The translations under genes were made by a program, and so were the position numbers. A DNA stretch of 64,000 nt from contig JBAOIA010000011.1 in assembly GCA_037045145.1 (NCBI GenBank), positions 992,001 to 1,056,000 on the forward strand. Direction: 5' to 3'. The DNA is from Bacteroidia bacterium (GTDB taxonomy: Bacteria > Bacteroidota > Bacteroidia > AKYH767-A > OLB10). Positions 46,403 through 56,318 of this stretch are shown here, piece by piece. Within the stretch, counting starts at the first letter, position 1, and each line of letters opens with the position of its first letter. The notes beneath the pieces are model-generated. The model was not told where the DNA came from. It worked only from the letters and a program-made list of their open reading frames with translations, and ran no database searches.

Positions 46403-46932
46403 ATCATTTATATTTTGTACAGTGAATTGCAAATTGCTTTCCCGAATGGTGTCTATTAGTTAAAAAAGAAGCATTTAATCACAGTTGTAAGATTTGAGCA
46501 TCCTGCAGCCACATTTTTTACGATGATTTTGTGATTTCTCCTCTGAGGAATTGAATCAGGTCTCTTTAAAAAGTTGTTTTCCGGCTGAAAGTTTTGAAAC
46601 AATAGAAGGTGTTTTCAGAAAAAACCAAGTAGTCAGGCTGATGTAATTTCAGGTTTTTGACATTCTGATGTTTAGGGTCCGATGTGAATAACATGATAAA
46701 ATGGTTCAAAATGGATAATAATGCCATAGTTTATGAACAAGTTATTTGCATATATAAATAAATGTATTACTTTTATGAAAAATTAAATCTGCTGTAGAAT
46801 GAAGAGTTGTAGTTCCGGTAGTATTTTTTCAAAGAATAATGATCTCTTGCTTTTCAATCGAGGGGAATTATCTCAGTTCAAGAGTTTTATTCAAAAACCG
46901 CCATTGTATCGTTCACTCTAAATCTTAATAAC
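46403..46932. other. AT-rich intergenic region with little recognisable content
   Basis: About 530 bases between the type B sorting-domain gene and the 125-residue coiled-coil gene. I see no tRNA, no strong hairpin and no exact promoter pair. The stretch near 46741-46800 is the most AT-rich and includes the partial promoter-like TATTACTTTTATG. A 40-codon frame (46799-46921) is described separately. Confidence 0.6.
46799..46921 (+). CDS. Possible 40-residue small protein or leader peptide
   Basis: An ATG-to-TAA frame of 40 codons ending 11 bases before the next gene's start. The product starts MKSCSSGS, has a short hydrophobic patch (LLLF) and a Lys/Arg-rich end. It follows a promoter-like AT stretch. 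It could be a leader peptide or a chance frame; nothing supports a function. Confidence 0.25.
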   Translation: MKSCSSGSIFSKNNDLLLFNRGELSQFKSFIQKPPLYRSL

Positions 46933-47310
46933 ATGCACACCATTGAACAACTTGAAGAGATGCTTGCCGAACACCATGAGTGGCAAGGTAAAATCAACTT
47001 CTATCGTGGAGAAATTGATCGCATGAAAGGCGACCTTGCTTCAGCTGTAATGGCTGATCAGAATCATTACAACATGCCTAATGTGGAGCACTATCAGAAT
47101 CAGTTTATCCTGCAAAGAGATATTCTCGACATCATGCGACATGATTTTAAACAGCATGAAAATAAAATAGAAGCTCATTCAGCCAACCCGGTCACAAACC
47201 TTGCTGCCGTACATGCCGGTGAACGCGAAAAACTTCAATCATTCGAGCGTTACTTTAAAGAACTCCGAAACGAGTTTAAAGCATTTATTCATAAAGAAGC
47301 GTTTAGCTGA
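46933..47310 (+). CDS. Hypothetical coiled-coil protein
   Basis: A 125-residue soluble protein, almost entirely helical with heptad-like spacing (EQLEEMLAEHHEWQGKINFYRGEIDRM...) and many Glu, His and Gln residues. No signal peptide or membrane segment. Small helical proteins of this kind with His-rich helices in Bacteroidetes resemble stress-related hypothetical proteins, but I cannot name a family. A strong terminator follows. Confidence 0.65.
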   Translation: MHTIEQLEEMLAEHHEWQGKINFYRGEIDRMKGDLASAVMADQNHYNMPNVEHYQNQFILQRDILDIMRHDFKQHENKIEAHSANPVTNLAAVHAGEREKLQSFERYFKELRNEFKAFIHKEAFS

Positions 47311-47376
47311 TAGCTAACATACAGAACGAACTTTCTGCGTAAAGTATTGAATTTTTATTTAAGTACATACACAAAT

Positions 47377-47417
47377 AAAAAGGAGGTTGTCAAATTATTT
47401 GAAACAACCTCCTTTTT
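47377..47417 (+). terminator. Bidirectional intrinsic terminator
   Basis: A 14-bp perfect stem (AAAAAGGAGGTTGT at 47377-47390 with ACAACCTCCTTTTT at 47404-47417), with further pairing of CAAA and TTTG in the loop. The A-run before and T-run after allow use on either strand, serving the 125-residue gene and the minus-strand small gene downstream. Confidence 0.85.
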
Positions 47418-47564
47418 GATGTTTTTTTCTAACGTTTAATATTTAGTTACTTGAAAGTATATTTAAATTTCGTTTAATTGATTTCAAGATTATGCAGTTC
47501 AAACATACTTTTTTACTAAGTAGGTTTTCAGTTGTTACAGAAATCTGATGCTTCAAAACAAATT

Positions 47565-47747
47565 TTATACAAACACCAGATAAACTAAGTACGCCAAAAA
47601 CCCGAGTATTAAAACCTCTTCAGCAAAGAACAACAGCAAGGTGTTTTTCTTGCCAAACAAAGATTTTTTAAAATAGCGCGAGCGAAAGCTGCTTTCTTCC
47701 TGTGTGTGGTCGTAGGTGATAATGGGATCGTTGTTCATCATAGTCAT
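47565..47747 (-). CDS. Small single-pass membrane protein
   Basis: A 60-residue product: a polar N-terminal half (MTMMNNDPIITYDHTQEESSFRSRYFKKSLFGKKN is soluble and ends basic) and one transmembrane segment over the last 24 residues (LLLFFAEEVLILGFLAYLVYLVF). The positive-inside rule places the N-terminus in the cytosol. No known family. It stands alone between two terminator-bounded neighbours. Confidence 0.6.
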   Translation of the reverse strand: MTMMNNDPIITYDHTQEESSFRSRYFKKSLFGKKNTLLLFFAEEVLILGFLAYLVYLVFV

Positions 47748-47961
47748 AAGAATTTGCAGGCAATTTATATCTGCACTTTGCCGGAATGGGATAAAAAATG
47801 AATTTCTGTTTAAGATGTAAGAAATTCAGAAAAGTATTTAGTTTTAAATTGTCCTTTTTTTGTGCTGCGCTAATTTTTCAGAGGTAAAAACAATTTAACA
47901 AATAAAAAACCGTGCTTTAAATAGGTTGAAAGAATAAGTGCTACAATGGAGGTTTTGTGGT

Positions 47962-48588
47962 TCAGATTTTAAAATCTTCAACGGAAAGCCACTTATTGCA
48001 CAAAAATAATTCGTCATCAATGTGGTTTGAACAGATAAAAATCAACCTGCCTTCTGAATGTGTTTTTAAAAATTGCTGATACCATGCAATGTTTTGCTTG
48101 TCGAGGTTGGTGCAGGGTTCATCTAATAATAAAAGTGGAGTGTCTGATGCAATGGCAAGCAGTAATTTGGTTCGCTGTTTCATGCCCGAAGAAAATTCAC
48201 TCAGTAATTTATTTCTATGAGTTTCAAGACCAGATTCATTAATGATGGAGGATATATTAAATGAAGGCTTTAGGTTTTTAAACCGGAAATAATAACGTAT
48301 CATTTCCTCTAAAGTAAAATCTTCAATGAGCATCAAGTAGGGTGAGGCTATTGAAAGATAGCGATAAACAGAATCTGCTTCTATTTTTTTATCATGCTCA
48401 TTCCACTCAATTTTTCCCTCATTAGGTGAAACATAGCCTGAAATAACCTGAAGTAATGTTGATTTGCCTGAGCCGTTTTTGCCTGTTATACCAATAACGT
48501 CACCTGAAGAAAACGAAGCTGAGCATTTTCTGAAAATCCAGTGCTGTTTGAATTTTTTTCCGGCTTCAGTTAAGTTGACAGTAAACAC
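47962..48588 (-). CDS. Stand-alone ABC transporter ATP-binding protein linked to lipid A genes
   Basis: A 208-residue ATPase subunit with Walker A GKNGSGKST (near 34-42), the ABC signature SSGMKQRTKLLLA, and Walker B LLLLDEP. No permease gene is adjacent. It is the last gene of the run lpxD-lpxC/fabZ-lpxA-ABC, 22 bases after lpxA, an arrangement known in Bacteroidetes. A role in lipid A or envelope-lipid transport is inferred from position. It is shorter than a typical half-transporter and lacks any membrane domain. Confidence 0.82.
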   Translation of the reverse strand: MFTVNLTEAGKKFKQHWIFRKCSASFSSGDVIGITGKNGSGKSTLLQVISGYVSPNEGKIEWNEHDKKIEADSVYRYLSIASPYLMLIEDFTLEEMIRYYFRFKNLKPSFNISSIINESGLETHRNKLLSEFSSGMKQRTKLLLAIASDTPLLLLDEPCTNLDKQNIAWYQQFLKTHSEGRLIFICSNHIDDELFLCNKWLSVEDFKI

Positions 48589-48610
48589 GATGTGATTATT
48601 TATTGTTCAA

Positions 48611-49408
48611 CTATTCATCATCGCTGTCTGATGGTGTAAAACCACGCATCAAACCTTTTGGCGAGTTATGAATGAATTCAACAATCTGACCTCGCAGTGT
48701 ACTTTCAGGAATTTCTTTTTCAATTTCTGTAAGTGCTTTTTTAATATTGCTATTCTGAACAAAAAGTATGCGATAGATATCCTGAATTTGATTGATATCT
48801 TCGTTAGAGAAGCCTCTGCGTCTGAGTCCAATATTATTTATGCCGATATAAGAAAGTGGCTCGCGTGCTGCCTTGGTAAAGGGTGGAACATTTTTTCGCA
48901 CTAATGATCCTCCTGCAATAAAACTATGTGAACCTATATGAACAAACTGCTGCACTGCAACCAAGCCTTCTAATATTGCCCAATCATCAATTAATACATG
49001 TCCTGCAAGGGTAACATTGTTTGCCATGATAATATTATTACCCAACTGACAATCGTGTGCAATATGTGCATAGGCCATCACCAAACAGTTGCTGCCTAAG
49101 GTGGTTTTCATTTTGTCTGTTGTTCCTTTATTCATGGTAACAAACTCACGAATGGTGGTGTTGTCACCAATTTCTGCTGTTGTCTGTTCGCCTTTATATT
49201 TTAAATCCTGCGGAATAGCAGAAATTACAGCACCCGGAAAAATGCGACAGTTGTTGCCGATTCTTGCTCCATCATAAATTGTTACATTAGATGCTATCCA
49301 TGTGTTATCGCCAATAACAACATCATCATAAATCATTGTAAAAGGTTCAATGGTTACGTTGTTGCCGATTTTCGCTTTAGGACTGACTACTGCAAGTGGC
49401 GATATCAT
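48611..49408 (-). CDS. lpxA: UDP-N-acetylglucosamine O-acyltransferase LpxA
   Basis: First acylation of lipid A synthesis: transfers a hydroxyacyl chain from ACP to UDP-GlcNAc. The 265 residues have the left-handed beta-helix hexapeptide repeat (I-GNNVTI and similar) with HIAHDCQLG near 117-125, which holds the catalytic His, followed by the helical C-terminal domain (about 190-260). Overlaps the fused lpxC/fabZ gene by four bases, indicating translational coupling. Confidence 0.95.
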   Translation of the reverse strand: MISPLAVVSPKAKIGNNVTIEPFTMIYDDVVIGDNTWIASNVTIYDGARIGNNCRIFPGAVISAIPQDLKYKGEQTTAEIGDNTTIREFVTMNKGTTDKMKTTLGSNCLVMAYAHIAHDCQLGNNIIMANNVTLAGHVLIDDWAILEGLVAVQQFVHIGSHSFIAGGSLVRKNVPPFTKAAREPLSYIGINNIGLRRRGFSNEDINQIQDIYRILFVQNSNIKKALTEIEKEIPESTLRGQIVEFIHNSPKGLMRGFTPSDSDDE

Positions 49409-50799
49409 GATTTTTTTACAATTTGAGCCATCATTTCTGCTTCCATAACTACTTTGTCGCCAACAAATGCTTGTCCGCCCATGTGACAGAGACCACGTCT
49501 GATGGGTGAAATTAAATCGAGTTTAAAGACAACAGTATCGCCAGGTTTAACCATATTCTTAAAACGTGCCGATTCTATTTTTAAAAAGTAAGTCCAGTAA
49601 TTTCCCGGATCAGGAACAGTATTGAGAACAAGAATACCCCCTGTTTGTGCCATAGCTTCAATAAGTAATACACCGGGCATTACAGGATTTCCAGGAAAGT
49701 GACCTTGAAAAAACCATTCATTGGCAGTAACATTCTTTACACCTACAACACCTGTTTCAGTCAGCTCAGTGATTTTATCAATCATCAAAAACGGGAAACG
49801 ATGTGGCAGGAAAGATTCAATTCTGTTGATGTCGAATAGTGCCGGTTTATTTGGGTCAATGATTGGTGCTTTAAGGCGCGATTTGTCTTTGCGAATAATT
49901 TCTTTAAACTGCTTGGCAAAGGCTACGTTGGCTGCATGTCCGGGGCGTGCTGCCAGAATATGCCCTTTCAGATGAACACCCAGCAATGCAAAATCGCCAA
50001 CAATATCTAACAGTTTGTGTCGGGCAGGCTCATTCTGAAAATGCAGTTCTATATTATTTAGAATTCCTTTGTGTTTAATCTCAACTTTTGGTTTCTTGAA
50101 TAAGGTAGCTAGTTCGTCTAACTTGTCTTGTTTTATTTCGCGGTCAACAATTACGATGGCATTGTTAAGGTCGCCACCTTTTATTAAGTCATGCTTAAGC
50201 AGCATTTCAAGTTCATGTAAGAATACAAACGTTCTGCATTTTGAGATCTCATCTTTAAACTCGGTAATTTTATGCATTTGTGCATGTTGTGTTCCTAGCA
50301 CCGGTGAATTGTAATCTACCATTACAGTAATCCGATAGTCGGGGCTTGGCACAGCAAGCATTTCAACATTGCGGGCAGGCTCTTCGTAGGTGAGGTTTTC
50401 TGTTATAACAAAATAGCTACGTGTAGCTTCTTGCTCACGTAATCCTGCTTTTTGAATAGCATCTACAAAAGGAAAGGCACTACCGTCAAGAATAGGTACT
50501 TCGGGACCGTCAATTTCAATAAGCACATTATCTATTTCCATGCCTACCAGTGCGGCTAAAACATGTTCAGTTGTGCTCACCTTTACACCGTTAGCACTCA
50601 GTGTTGTTCCGCGTGATGTATCCACAACATTGTCCACATCGGCATCAATAACAGGTTGTCCACTTACATCTGTACGTTTAAACTTATATCCATGATTTTC
50701 CGGTGCAGGTTTCAAGGTCAGCCTGGCATTTATACCGGTGTGCAACCCCGGCCCTTCTACAGTTATTTCTTCTTTTAAAGTAACTTGTTTTACACTCAT
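49405..50799 (-). CDS. lpxC/fabZ: Bifunctional UDP-3-O-acyl-N-acetylglucosamine deacetylase / 3-hydroxyacyl-ACP dehydratase (LpxC-FabZ fusion)
   Basis: One 464-residue protein joining the zinc deacetylase that commits lipid A synthesis with the fatty-acid dehydratase FabZ. LpxC part (about 1-305): TTEHVLAAL (zinc His near 79), [13 protein letters not shown] (second zinc site His and Asp near 258-266) and a HXXD-like segment near HAANVAF. FabZ part (about 320-464): HRFPFLMID, the catalytic His in [13 protein letters not shown], then IEAMAQTG. The fusion is a known Bacteroidetes feature and probably balances hydroxyacyl-chain use. Overlaps lpxD and lpxA by four bases each. Confidence 0.96.
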   Translation of the reverse strand: MSVKQVTLKEEITVEGPGLHTGINARLTLKPAPENHGYKFKRTDVSGQPVIDADVDNVVDTSRGTTLSANGVKVSTTEHVLAALVGMEIDNVLIEIDGPEVPILDGSAFPFVDAIQKAGLREQEATRSYFVITENLTYEEPARNVEMLAVPSPDYRITVMVDYNSPVLGTQHAQMHKITEFKDEISKCRTFVFLHELEMLLKHDLIKGGDLNNAIVIVDREIKQDKLDELATLFKKPKVEIKHKGILNNIELHFQNEPARHKLLDIVGDFALLGVHLKGHILAARPGHAANVAFAKQFKEIIRKDKSRLKAPIIDPNKPALFDINRIESFLPHRFPFLMIDKITELTETGVVGVKNVTANEWFFQGHFPGNPVMPGVLLIEAMAQTGGILVLNTVPDPGNYWTYFLKIESARFKNMVKPGDTVVFKLDLISPIRRGLCHMGGQAFVGDKVVMEAEMMAQIVKKS

Positions 50800-51845
50800 G
50801 ATTTGTTTTCAGCAGGGTTTAGACTACCTGTCTTTTTTTCTAACTCGTTAATTTTTCTTTCTATTTGAGGCAATTTTTTAAACACAACATAGGTTCGTTT
50901 ATAGTCGCTGATGTTAAATGCCGGTGAACCTTGCACAATTTCGTTTGGCGAAGTGATGCTGGTTCCGATACCGGACTGTGCAGCAATTTTTACACCATCT
51001 GCAATAGTTAAATGTCCGATGATGCCTACCTGTCCGCCAATCATACAATTTTTTCCGATTTTGGTTGAGCCCGCTATTCCTGTTTGTGCAGCAATAACTG
51101 TGTTTTCACCAATTTCAACATTGTGTGCTATCTGTATCAGATTATCTAACTTAACACCTTTGTGTATGACAGTTGATCCTAAGGTAGCACGATCAATAGT
51201 TGTTCCTGCACCGATTTCTACATGGTCGTGAATAACTACATTACCTATCTGTGGAACTTTTTTATAGTTGTTGTTTTCGTTGGGTGCAAAACCAAAACCA
51301 TCGGCACCAATAATTACACCTGAGTGGATATTGACATGCGAGCCTATCTGACAAAAAGAATAAACACTAACACCGGGAAATAAAGTTGTATTATCACCAA
51401 TGATTACATGATCACCAATATAACAATGCGGATAAATTTTTACGTTTTTACCAATTACAGCATTCTTGCCAATATAGGCAAAAGCACCAATATAACCTTG
51501 TTCTCCAACAGTTGCCGAAGCGTCAATATAAGAAGGAGATTCAACACCTTGTTTATCGTTAACTATCTGATTGTAAATTTCAAGCAAAGACGCAAAACTT
51601 TTGTAGGCATCCTCAACTCTGATGAGGGTTGCACTAATTGCATTTTCAGCCACAAAGTCTTTATTTACAATAACAACAGATGCCTTGGTATCGTAAATAT
51701 ATGGTGCGTATTTTGGATTTGATAAAAAAGATAGCGTTCCAGGTTTGCCTTCTTCAATTTTAGACAAAGCATTAACTTCGGCATTGTGGTTCCCCTCTAT
51801 AGTGCCTTTGAGGAGGTCTGCTATTTGTTTGGCGGTAAACTTCAT
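50796..51845 (-). CDS. lpxD: UDP-3-O-acylglucosamine N-acyltransferase LpxD
   Basis: Third step of lipid A synthesis, adding the second hydroxyacyl chain. The 349 residues have the N-terminal uridine-binding domain (about 1-100), the left-handed beta-helix of hexapeptide repeats (about 105-310, with the catalytic His in IAHNVEIG) and a short C-terminal helix. First gene of the lipid A operon, behind a complete promoter. Confidence 0.95.
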   Translation of the reverse strand: MKFTAKQIADLLKGTIEGNHNAEVNALSKIEEGKPGTLSFLSNPKYAPYIYDTKASVVIVNKDFVAENAISATLIRVEDAYKSFASLLEIYNQIVNDKQGVESPSYIDASATVGEQGYIGAFAYIGKNAVIGKNVKIYPHCYIGDHVIIGDNTTLFPGVSVYSFCQIGSHVNIHSGVIIGADGFGFAPNENNNYKKVPQIGNVVIHDHVEIGAGTTIDRATLGSTVIHKGVKLDNLIQIAHNVEIGENTVIAAQTGIAGSTKIGKNCMIGGQVGIIGHLTIADGVKIAAQSGIGTSITSPNEIVQGSPAFNISDYKRTYVVFKKLPQIERKINELEKKTGSLNPAENKS

Positions 51846-51883
51846 TTGTTGCTCAATAAATTCCGGAATTGGTGCAATGTGTG

Positions 51884-51914
51884 CAAATGTACAAATGAGA
51901 AGGGGATATACAAA
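51884..51914 (-). promoter_or_regulatory. Promoter of the lpxD-lpxC/fabZ-lpxA-ABC operon (TTTG - 19 - TACATTTG)
   Basis: On the minus strand TTTG (51911-51914) and TACATTTG (51884-51891) are separated by 19 bases, an exact Bacteroidetes-type promoter, with the lpxD ATG 38 bases downstream. The rest of the gap to 52024 has no gene; a GTTAAGGATTT direct repeat occurs there twice (near 51983 and 52018). Confidence 0.7.
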
Positions 51915-52024
51915 CCCAACGTATAAATACTATTCAACTAAAAAACAATGCTAAAACAATGGTTGGCAGGAGTATGGCCAAGTTAAGGATTTGTAGGCGC
52001 TGAAATTTGATGCAGGTTAAGGAT

Positions 52025-53197
52025 TTATTGCCTCTTGGCATTCTGGCTTTGTAAAACAGCGGTTAGTCCGGCAAACATCCAGGCATTGCTCCAGCGCATA
52101 AATGATGTCTTTTCTGTATGGTTTTTGTATTTTCTGAAATAAAAGTAGCCCTTTGGATGTTGCATGTTTTCAATCATATATTCTGCAACTTTAATAGAAA
52201 GGGTATGCTCATTAAATCGTGTTAATGTCAGAAGAGATTGCGCTGCTGCAGTACAATCAACCGGAAAAACATTGTTATTATAGAATTTTGGAATTCTACC
52301 TTCAAGAAAAAAGTTATTGGTGTAAAATTTTTTTCCGGCTTCAAGGTTTTTATCATAGGTTTTATCCTCACAGTGTAAAATATATTCATGTAAACAATCT
52401 AAAACATAGCCGGTGTGGTAATTGTCAATCCACGTTCCAGCATCACTTGTTGAATATATCCATGCACCATCTGCACGCTGATGTTTCATGACAAAAGCAA
52501 CAGATTCTGCTGCTGCCATTTTTATTGTTTCATCTTTTGTTTCCGAATAAACCTGAGCCAACAAGCGAGTGCCTTTCATACTTGCATTAAATACTACCTG
52601 ATTATCGAAAGGCGAATAAGAAAAACAAAAAAGACCATCTGCATCGGCTGTACGGTTTAAATCTTTCATCACAAAATCTGCTGCGCTTTTACAAAGTTGA
52701 AACGCTTTTTGATTTCCTGTTTGTTTATATGCGATAAAAAGTGCATTAGTAATTATTCCAGTTGCAACAACAGTTGGTTGATATGCAGGAATGTTAGCAT
52801 ATCGTGCTTCCCAGTCAAAATCATATCCCCAACATGCGCCATGAAATCCTTTCGGAATAAGTTTTTCAAGTTCGTCAATCAGTTTGGAAATATTTTGGTT
52901 GAGAATATTTTTTTCTTGTGGATTAATGTTGATTAGTTGCGCATAAGCCTGAATACAAAGACCAAGAGTTACAGGATTCAGCCCTTTTGGGACAAATAAT
53001 ATTGACCTCAGGTTAAAAGGCGATCGTTTAACAAGTTGTTGTGCTCCAAAACGCATTAGCTTGTTTTTGTTCAGCAATGGTAATTTAAACAGCGGAGATT
53101 TTAATGCATCGTAAGGGTCGTATCCTTTGTAGTGATGCGACTCAATATATTTTCGTAGCCGGGATGTTGCCGCTTCAATGGTTGTGGATGCATCCAT
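52025..53197 (-). CDS. Alpha/alpha-toroid (six-hairpin glycosidase-like) protein of the polysaccharide cluster
   Basis: A 390-residue soluble protein with no signal peptide. A start motif HHYKGYDPYDALKS is followed by repeated helix-hairpin units with Trp/Tyr-rich turns (CWGYDFDWEARY, GLFCFSYSP, GAWIYSTSDAGTWIDNYHTGY, KGYFYFRKYKN), the look of an alpha/alpha barrel as in glycan-processing epimerases or lyases. Catalytic residues cannot be named. It ends a cluster with a bi-domain oxidoreductase, a sugar epimerase and glycosyltransferases, so it probably acts on an intermediate of that glycan in the cytosol. Confidence 0.65.
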   Translation of the reverse strand: MDASTTIEAATSRLRKYIESHHYKGYDPYDALKSPLFKLPLLNKNKLMRFGAQQLVKRSPFNLRSILFVPKGLNPVTLGLCIQAYAQLININPQEKNILNQNISKLIDELEKLIPKGFHGACWGYDFDWEARYANIPAYQPTVVATGIITNALFIAYKQTGNQKAFQLCKSAADFVMKDLNRTADADGLFCFSYSPFDNQVVFNASMKGTRLLAQVYSETKDETIKMAAAESVAFVMKHQRADGAWIYSTSDAGTWIDNYHTGYVLDCLHEYILHCEDKTYDKNLEAGKKFYTNNFFLEGRIPKFYNNNVFPVDCTAAAQSLLTLTRFNEHTLSIKVAEYMIENMQHPKGYFYFRKYKNHTEKTSFMRWSNAWMFAGLTAVLQSQNAKRQ

Positions 53198-53201
53198 TGA
53201 A

Positions 53202-55328
53202 TTAAAGAATTATTCTTTCGCCATTGGAGGCAATGCTTTGTAATGCACGGAATGTTGCCAGCGTACTTAAAACCGTTTCTTCAAAAGGTATAGGTGCAGG
53301 TTTTCCCTGAAGAATACTTTCTACAAAAGCTTTCACTTCGTTCTGATGACCTTTGTCCTGATTGCCTGTATATTTTTTTTCTGACTTACCGGATACTGTC
53401 AGTGTTTTAAAGTCGTCAAGTACTGCGACAATGCCTGAACCGAATACTTCAAGATATTCTTTGTTTATACTCTTATTGCCATTGCTGAAATAACTTACAG
53501 AAGCGGTACTGCCATTTTCAAATTGAAGATTAAAGCAAACTGTATCGTTTAGTTTTTGTGCATCATTCAATGCAACAGCACTGATAGTTGTAAGTTTTGA
53601 ACCGGCAAGAAACATACATAAATCAATAAAGTGACAGGCTTCACCAACAATACGCCCACCACCTACTTTTAAGTCGTGCACCCAATGATCAGCTGGGATT
53701 ACACCTGCATTGATTCTGTAATTGATAGCAATTGGATTGGAGGAAGAGAAAGTTTTTTTAATAGTTTGAATCATTGGAGCAAACCTACGGTTAAAGCCAA
53801 CCATTACCCTGCAGTTATGCTTGGTAAATTCATGTTGTATCTGCACCAATTCTTCCTCTGTTAAGCAAAGAGGTTTTTCAACAAACACATTTTTTCCTGA
53901 TTGTAATGCCTGCATAACATATCCTGCATGCGTTTCGTGACGCGTAGCAATAAAAACAGTGTTAATGTCTTTGTTGCTGAAAATATCCTGAGCATTACCT
54001 GATGCAAAAGCAAATTGATTTTTATCGGCAATATTTCGTGCATTATTGGGACGGGCTGTAACAATGCCACTGAGTTTAGCAGGAGTATTTTTTAATGCCG
54101 GTAATAAAAAATTTTGTCCGAAAGAGCCAGCACCAATCATACCGGCAACCACATCACTCTGGGTATAAGAAGGATTGGAGAGATTTACTTTTTGTTGCAA
54201 TGGTTTATTGATATCATACTTTAAAATCATTCCAACAAAAGGCTCAGTTTTGTTCATGATAAGGTCGTATGCTGCCGGGGCTTCTTTAAAATCAAATGTA
54301 TGAGTAAGCAGATTGGTCAGATTGATTTTTCCTGTTGCAATTAAATCAACAAAAGCAGCCATATTCCGGTTCTCAGTCCAGCGAACATATCCGTAGGGAT
54401 AATCTATACCCCCTTCTTCATATTCTGTATCATAACGTCCCGGACCATAGGAGCAACTCATGCGCAAGTCTAATTCTTTTTTAAAATAGTTAGGTCGTTT
54501 AAAACCTGTTGGCACTGCACCAACAATAACCACTTTTCCTTTTTTACGACATAAGGCTCCTGCCAGATCTACCGGATCAAGTGAATCTGTACCGGCAGTG
54601 ATTATTACTGCGTCAGTGCCGTAGCCGTTAGTAATGTTATTAATAGAGCTTTCAAGGTCTTCACTGTTTCTGGTAAATGCTGCATCAATATCAGTATGCA
54701 AAGCAAGGTCAACCATGCGCTGGTCAATATCAATACCGATAGTTTTTATGCCACCGGCTTTCAGCATTTGAACCGTTAGTTGGCCTACCAAACCAAGTCC
54801 TATAACCACACAGTTTTCGCCCAAACGAAGATCAGCTTGTCTGATTCCCTGAAGTGCAATAGCCCCTAATGTTGTAAAGCATGCATGTTGAAGTGCAATT
54901 TTATCGTTTAGTTTAACACAAAGATTTACAGGCACGGCAATCACTTCTGCATGTACAGCACTATTGCCGCCACAAGCAACTAAATCACCAACTCTGAATT
55001 CAGTAACATCTGGTGCAACAGCAATAATTTCGCCTGCTGTACTGTAGCCTAATGATGATGGTGCATCTAATTTATTCATCACCATTTTATAGGTGTTTAA
55101 TATGCCAAATGTTTTTGCCGCATCAATCACTTTTTTAACTTCTTCTTTTCTGGCTCTGGCTTTACCGATATAACTCAGACGAGCATCTTTTACGGTTTTG
55201 CCTTCTGTGCCAGCACTAATAAGTGAATAATGATTGCGTACCAAAACCTGTCCTGATGATAGTACAGGAAAAGGCACTTCAAGTAACTGCATTTTTCCAT
55301 CTTTCAAATTTTGAGTTAACTGTTCCAT
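53202..55328 (-). CDS. Bi-domain oxidoreductase (MDR alcohol dehydrogenase-like + Gfo/Idh/MocA)
   Basis: A 708-residue fusion. The N-terminal part (about 1-350) is a medium-chain dehydrogenase-like domain with a Rossmann GLGLVGQLTVQ motif near 177; the zinc ligands are poorly conserved, so it may not use zinc. The C-terminal part (about 390-700) is a Gfo/Idh/MocA sugar dehydrogenase with VAGMIGAGSFGQNF (390s) and FVEKPLCLTEEE, the family's EKP motif. Such fusions are typical of Bacteroidetes and other polysaccharide clusters and probably oxidise nucleotide-sugar or glycan intermediates. It is 4 bases from the next gene. Confidence 0.85.
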   Translation of the reverse strand: MEQLTQNLKDGKMQLLEVPFPVLSSGQVLVRNHYSLISAGTEGKTVKDARLSYIGKARARKEEVKKVIDAAKTFGILNTYKMVMNKLDAPSSLGYSTAGEIIAVAPDVTEFRVGDLVACGGNSAVHAEVIAVPVNLCVKLNDKIALQHACFTTLGAIALQGIRQADLRLGENCVVIGLGLVGQLTVQMLKAGGIKTIGIDIDQRMVDLALHTDIDAAFTRNSEDLESSINNITNGYGTDAVIITAGTDSLDPVDLAGALCRKKGKVVIVGAVPTGFKRPNYFKKELDLRMSCSYGPGRYDTEYEEGGIDYPYGYVRWTENRNMAAFVDLIATGKINLTNLLTHTFDFKEAPAAYDLIMNKTEPFVGMILKYDINKPLQQKVNLSNPSYTQSDVVAGMIGAGSFGQNFLLPALKNTPAKLSGIVTARPNNARNIADKNQFAFASGNAQDIFSNKDINTVFIATRHETHAGYVMQALQSGKNVFVEKPLCLTEEELVQIQHEFTKHNCRVMVGFNRRFAPMIQTIKKTFSSSNPIAINYRINAGVIPADHWVHDLKVGGGRIVGEACHFIDLCMFLAGSKLTTISAVALNDAQKLNDTVCFNLQFENGSTASVSYFSNGNKSINKEYLEVFGSGIVAVLDDFKTLTVSGKSEKKYTGNQDKGHQNEVKAFVESILQGKPAPIPFEETVLSTLATFRALQSIASNGERIIL

Positions 55329-55347
55329 TTTTTGCAGTTTAGATTGT

Positions 55348-56307
55348 TTATGAAGAATAATTTTGATCGAACCACTTTCTGAATGCTATCAATCCCTCTT
55401 CTAAAGTTGTAGCAGGACTGTAGTTGAGTAATTCTTTTGCTTTGGCAATATCGGCAAATGTATGAGGTACATCACCTGGTTGGTCAGGTAGTTTTTCGAG
55501 AATTGCTTTTTTGCCGGCTTCTTTCTCGATAGCTGTAATTAGCATATTCAGATTTATGGTTCTGTTATTACCAAGATTTATGATTTCATAATTGCTTTTA
55601 TCGTAATGCATGGCTGCAATAATGCCATTCACAATGTCGCCTACAAAGGTGTAGTCGCGACTTGTTTCGCCATTCCCAAAGAATGGAATTGGTTTACTCT
55701 GACGAATCAACTTAAAAAATTTATGTATGGCTAAGTCAGGTCGTTGACGTGGGCCAAACACTGTGAAGAAACGGAGGGAGATAAACCTGATGCCGTATAA
55801 ATGAGAGTAGGTATGCCCGGCAAGTTCACATGAAACTTTTGTTGATGCATAAGGAGAGATAGGTTTTAATACAAAATCGTTTTCACTCCATGGTGTGTTT
55901 GGGTTGATTCCATAAACACTACTGCTGCCGGCAAAAACAAATTGTTTGATATTTTTTTCTTTTGCCTTCTCTAAAAGGTTAACAGTTCCTTTGATATTTA
56001 CATCCTCATAAAGCAAGGGGTTTTCAATACTTGGTCTCACTCCGGCTCGTGCTGCAAGATGCACTATAATATCAAATGGTTGTTGAAATATTTTATCAAT
56101 AAAAGCAGTGTCACGAATATCACCTTCAAGTAAAAAAAAGTTTTTATTTTTTAAAGCTTCCGAAATATTGTTTCTTTTTATGGTAGGATCATAAAAATCG
56201 TCAAACACATCAAGGCAATGAACTTCGTAAAGGCCATTAGCCAATAGGGCATCGCATAAATTGCTGCCAATAAACCCTGCTCCTCCGGTTACTAATACTT
56301 TTTTCAA
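55348..56307 (-). CDS. NAD-dependent nucleotide-sugar epimerase/dehydratase
   Basis: A 319-residue extended SDR enzyme. GGAGFIGSNL (residues 8-17) binds NAD. The active site has Ser in FAGSSSVYG (about 126) and Tyr153-Lys157 in YASTKVSCE. The later FTVFGPRQRPDLAI and DYTFVGDIV segments match UDP-glucuronate 4-epimerase and related enzymes. The exact sugar is not determined. Part of the polysaccharide cluster between the glycosyltransferase and the bi-domain oxidoreductase. Confidence 0.87.
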   Translation of the reverse strand: MKKVLVTGGAGFIGSNLCDALLANGLYEVHCLDVFDDFYDPTIKRNNISEALKNKNFFLLEGDIRDTAFIDKIFQQPFDIIVHLAARAGVRPSIENPLLYEDVNIKGTVNLLEKAKEKNIKQFVFAGSSSVYGINPNTPWSENDFVLKPISPYASTKVSCELAGHTYSHLYGIRFISLRFFTVFGPRQRPDLAIHKFFKLIRQSKPIPFFGNGETSRDYTFVGDIVNGIIAAMHYDKSNYEIINLGNNRTINLNMLITAIEKEAGKKAILEKLPDQPGDVPHTFADIAKAKELLNYSPATTLEEGLIAFRKWFDQNYSS

Positions 56308-56318
56308 TTTAATAAAAT

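Noticed and set aside
46433..46932. Non-coding RNA in the 500-base gap
   Set aside because: No strong hairpin, terminator-ended unit or recognisable RNA family motif could be seen.
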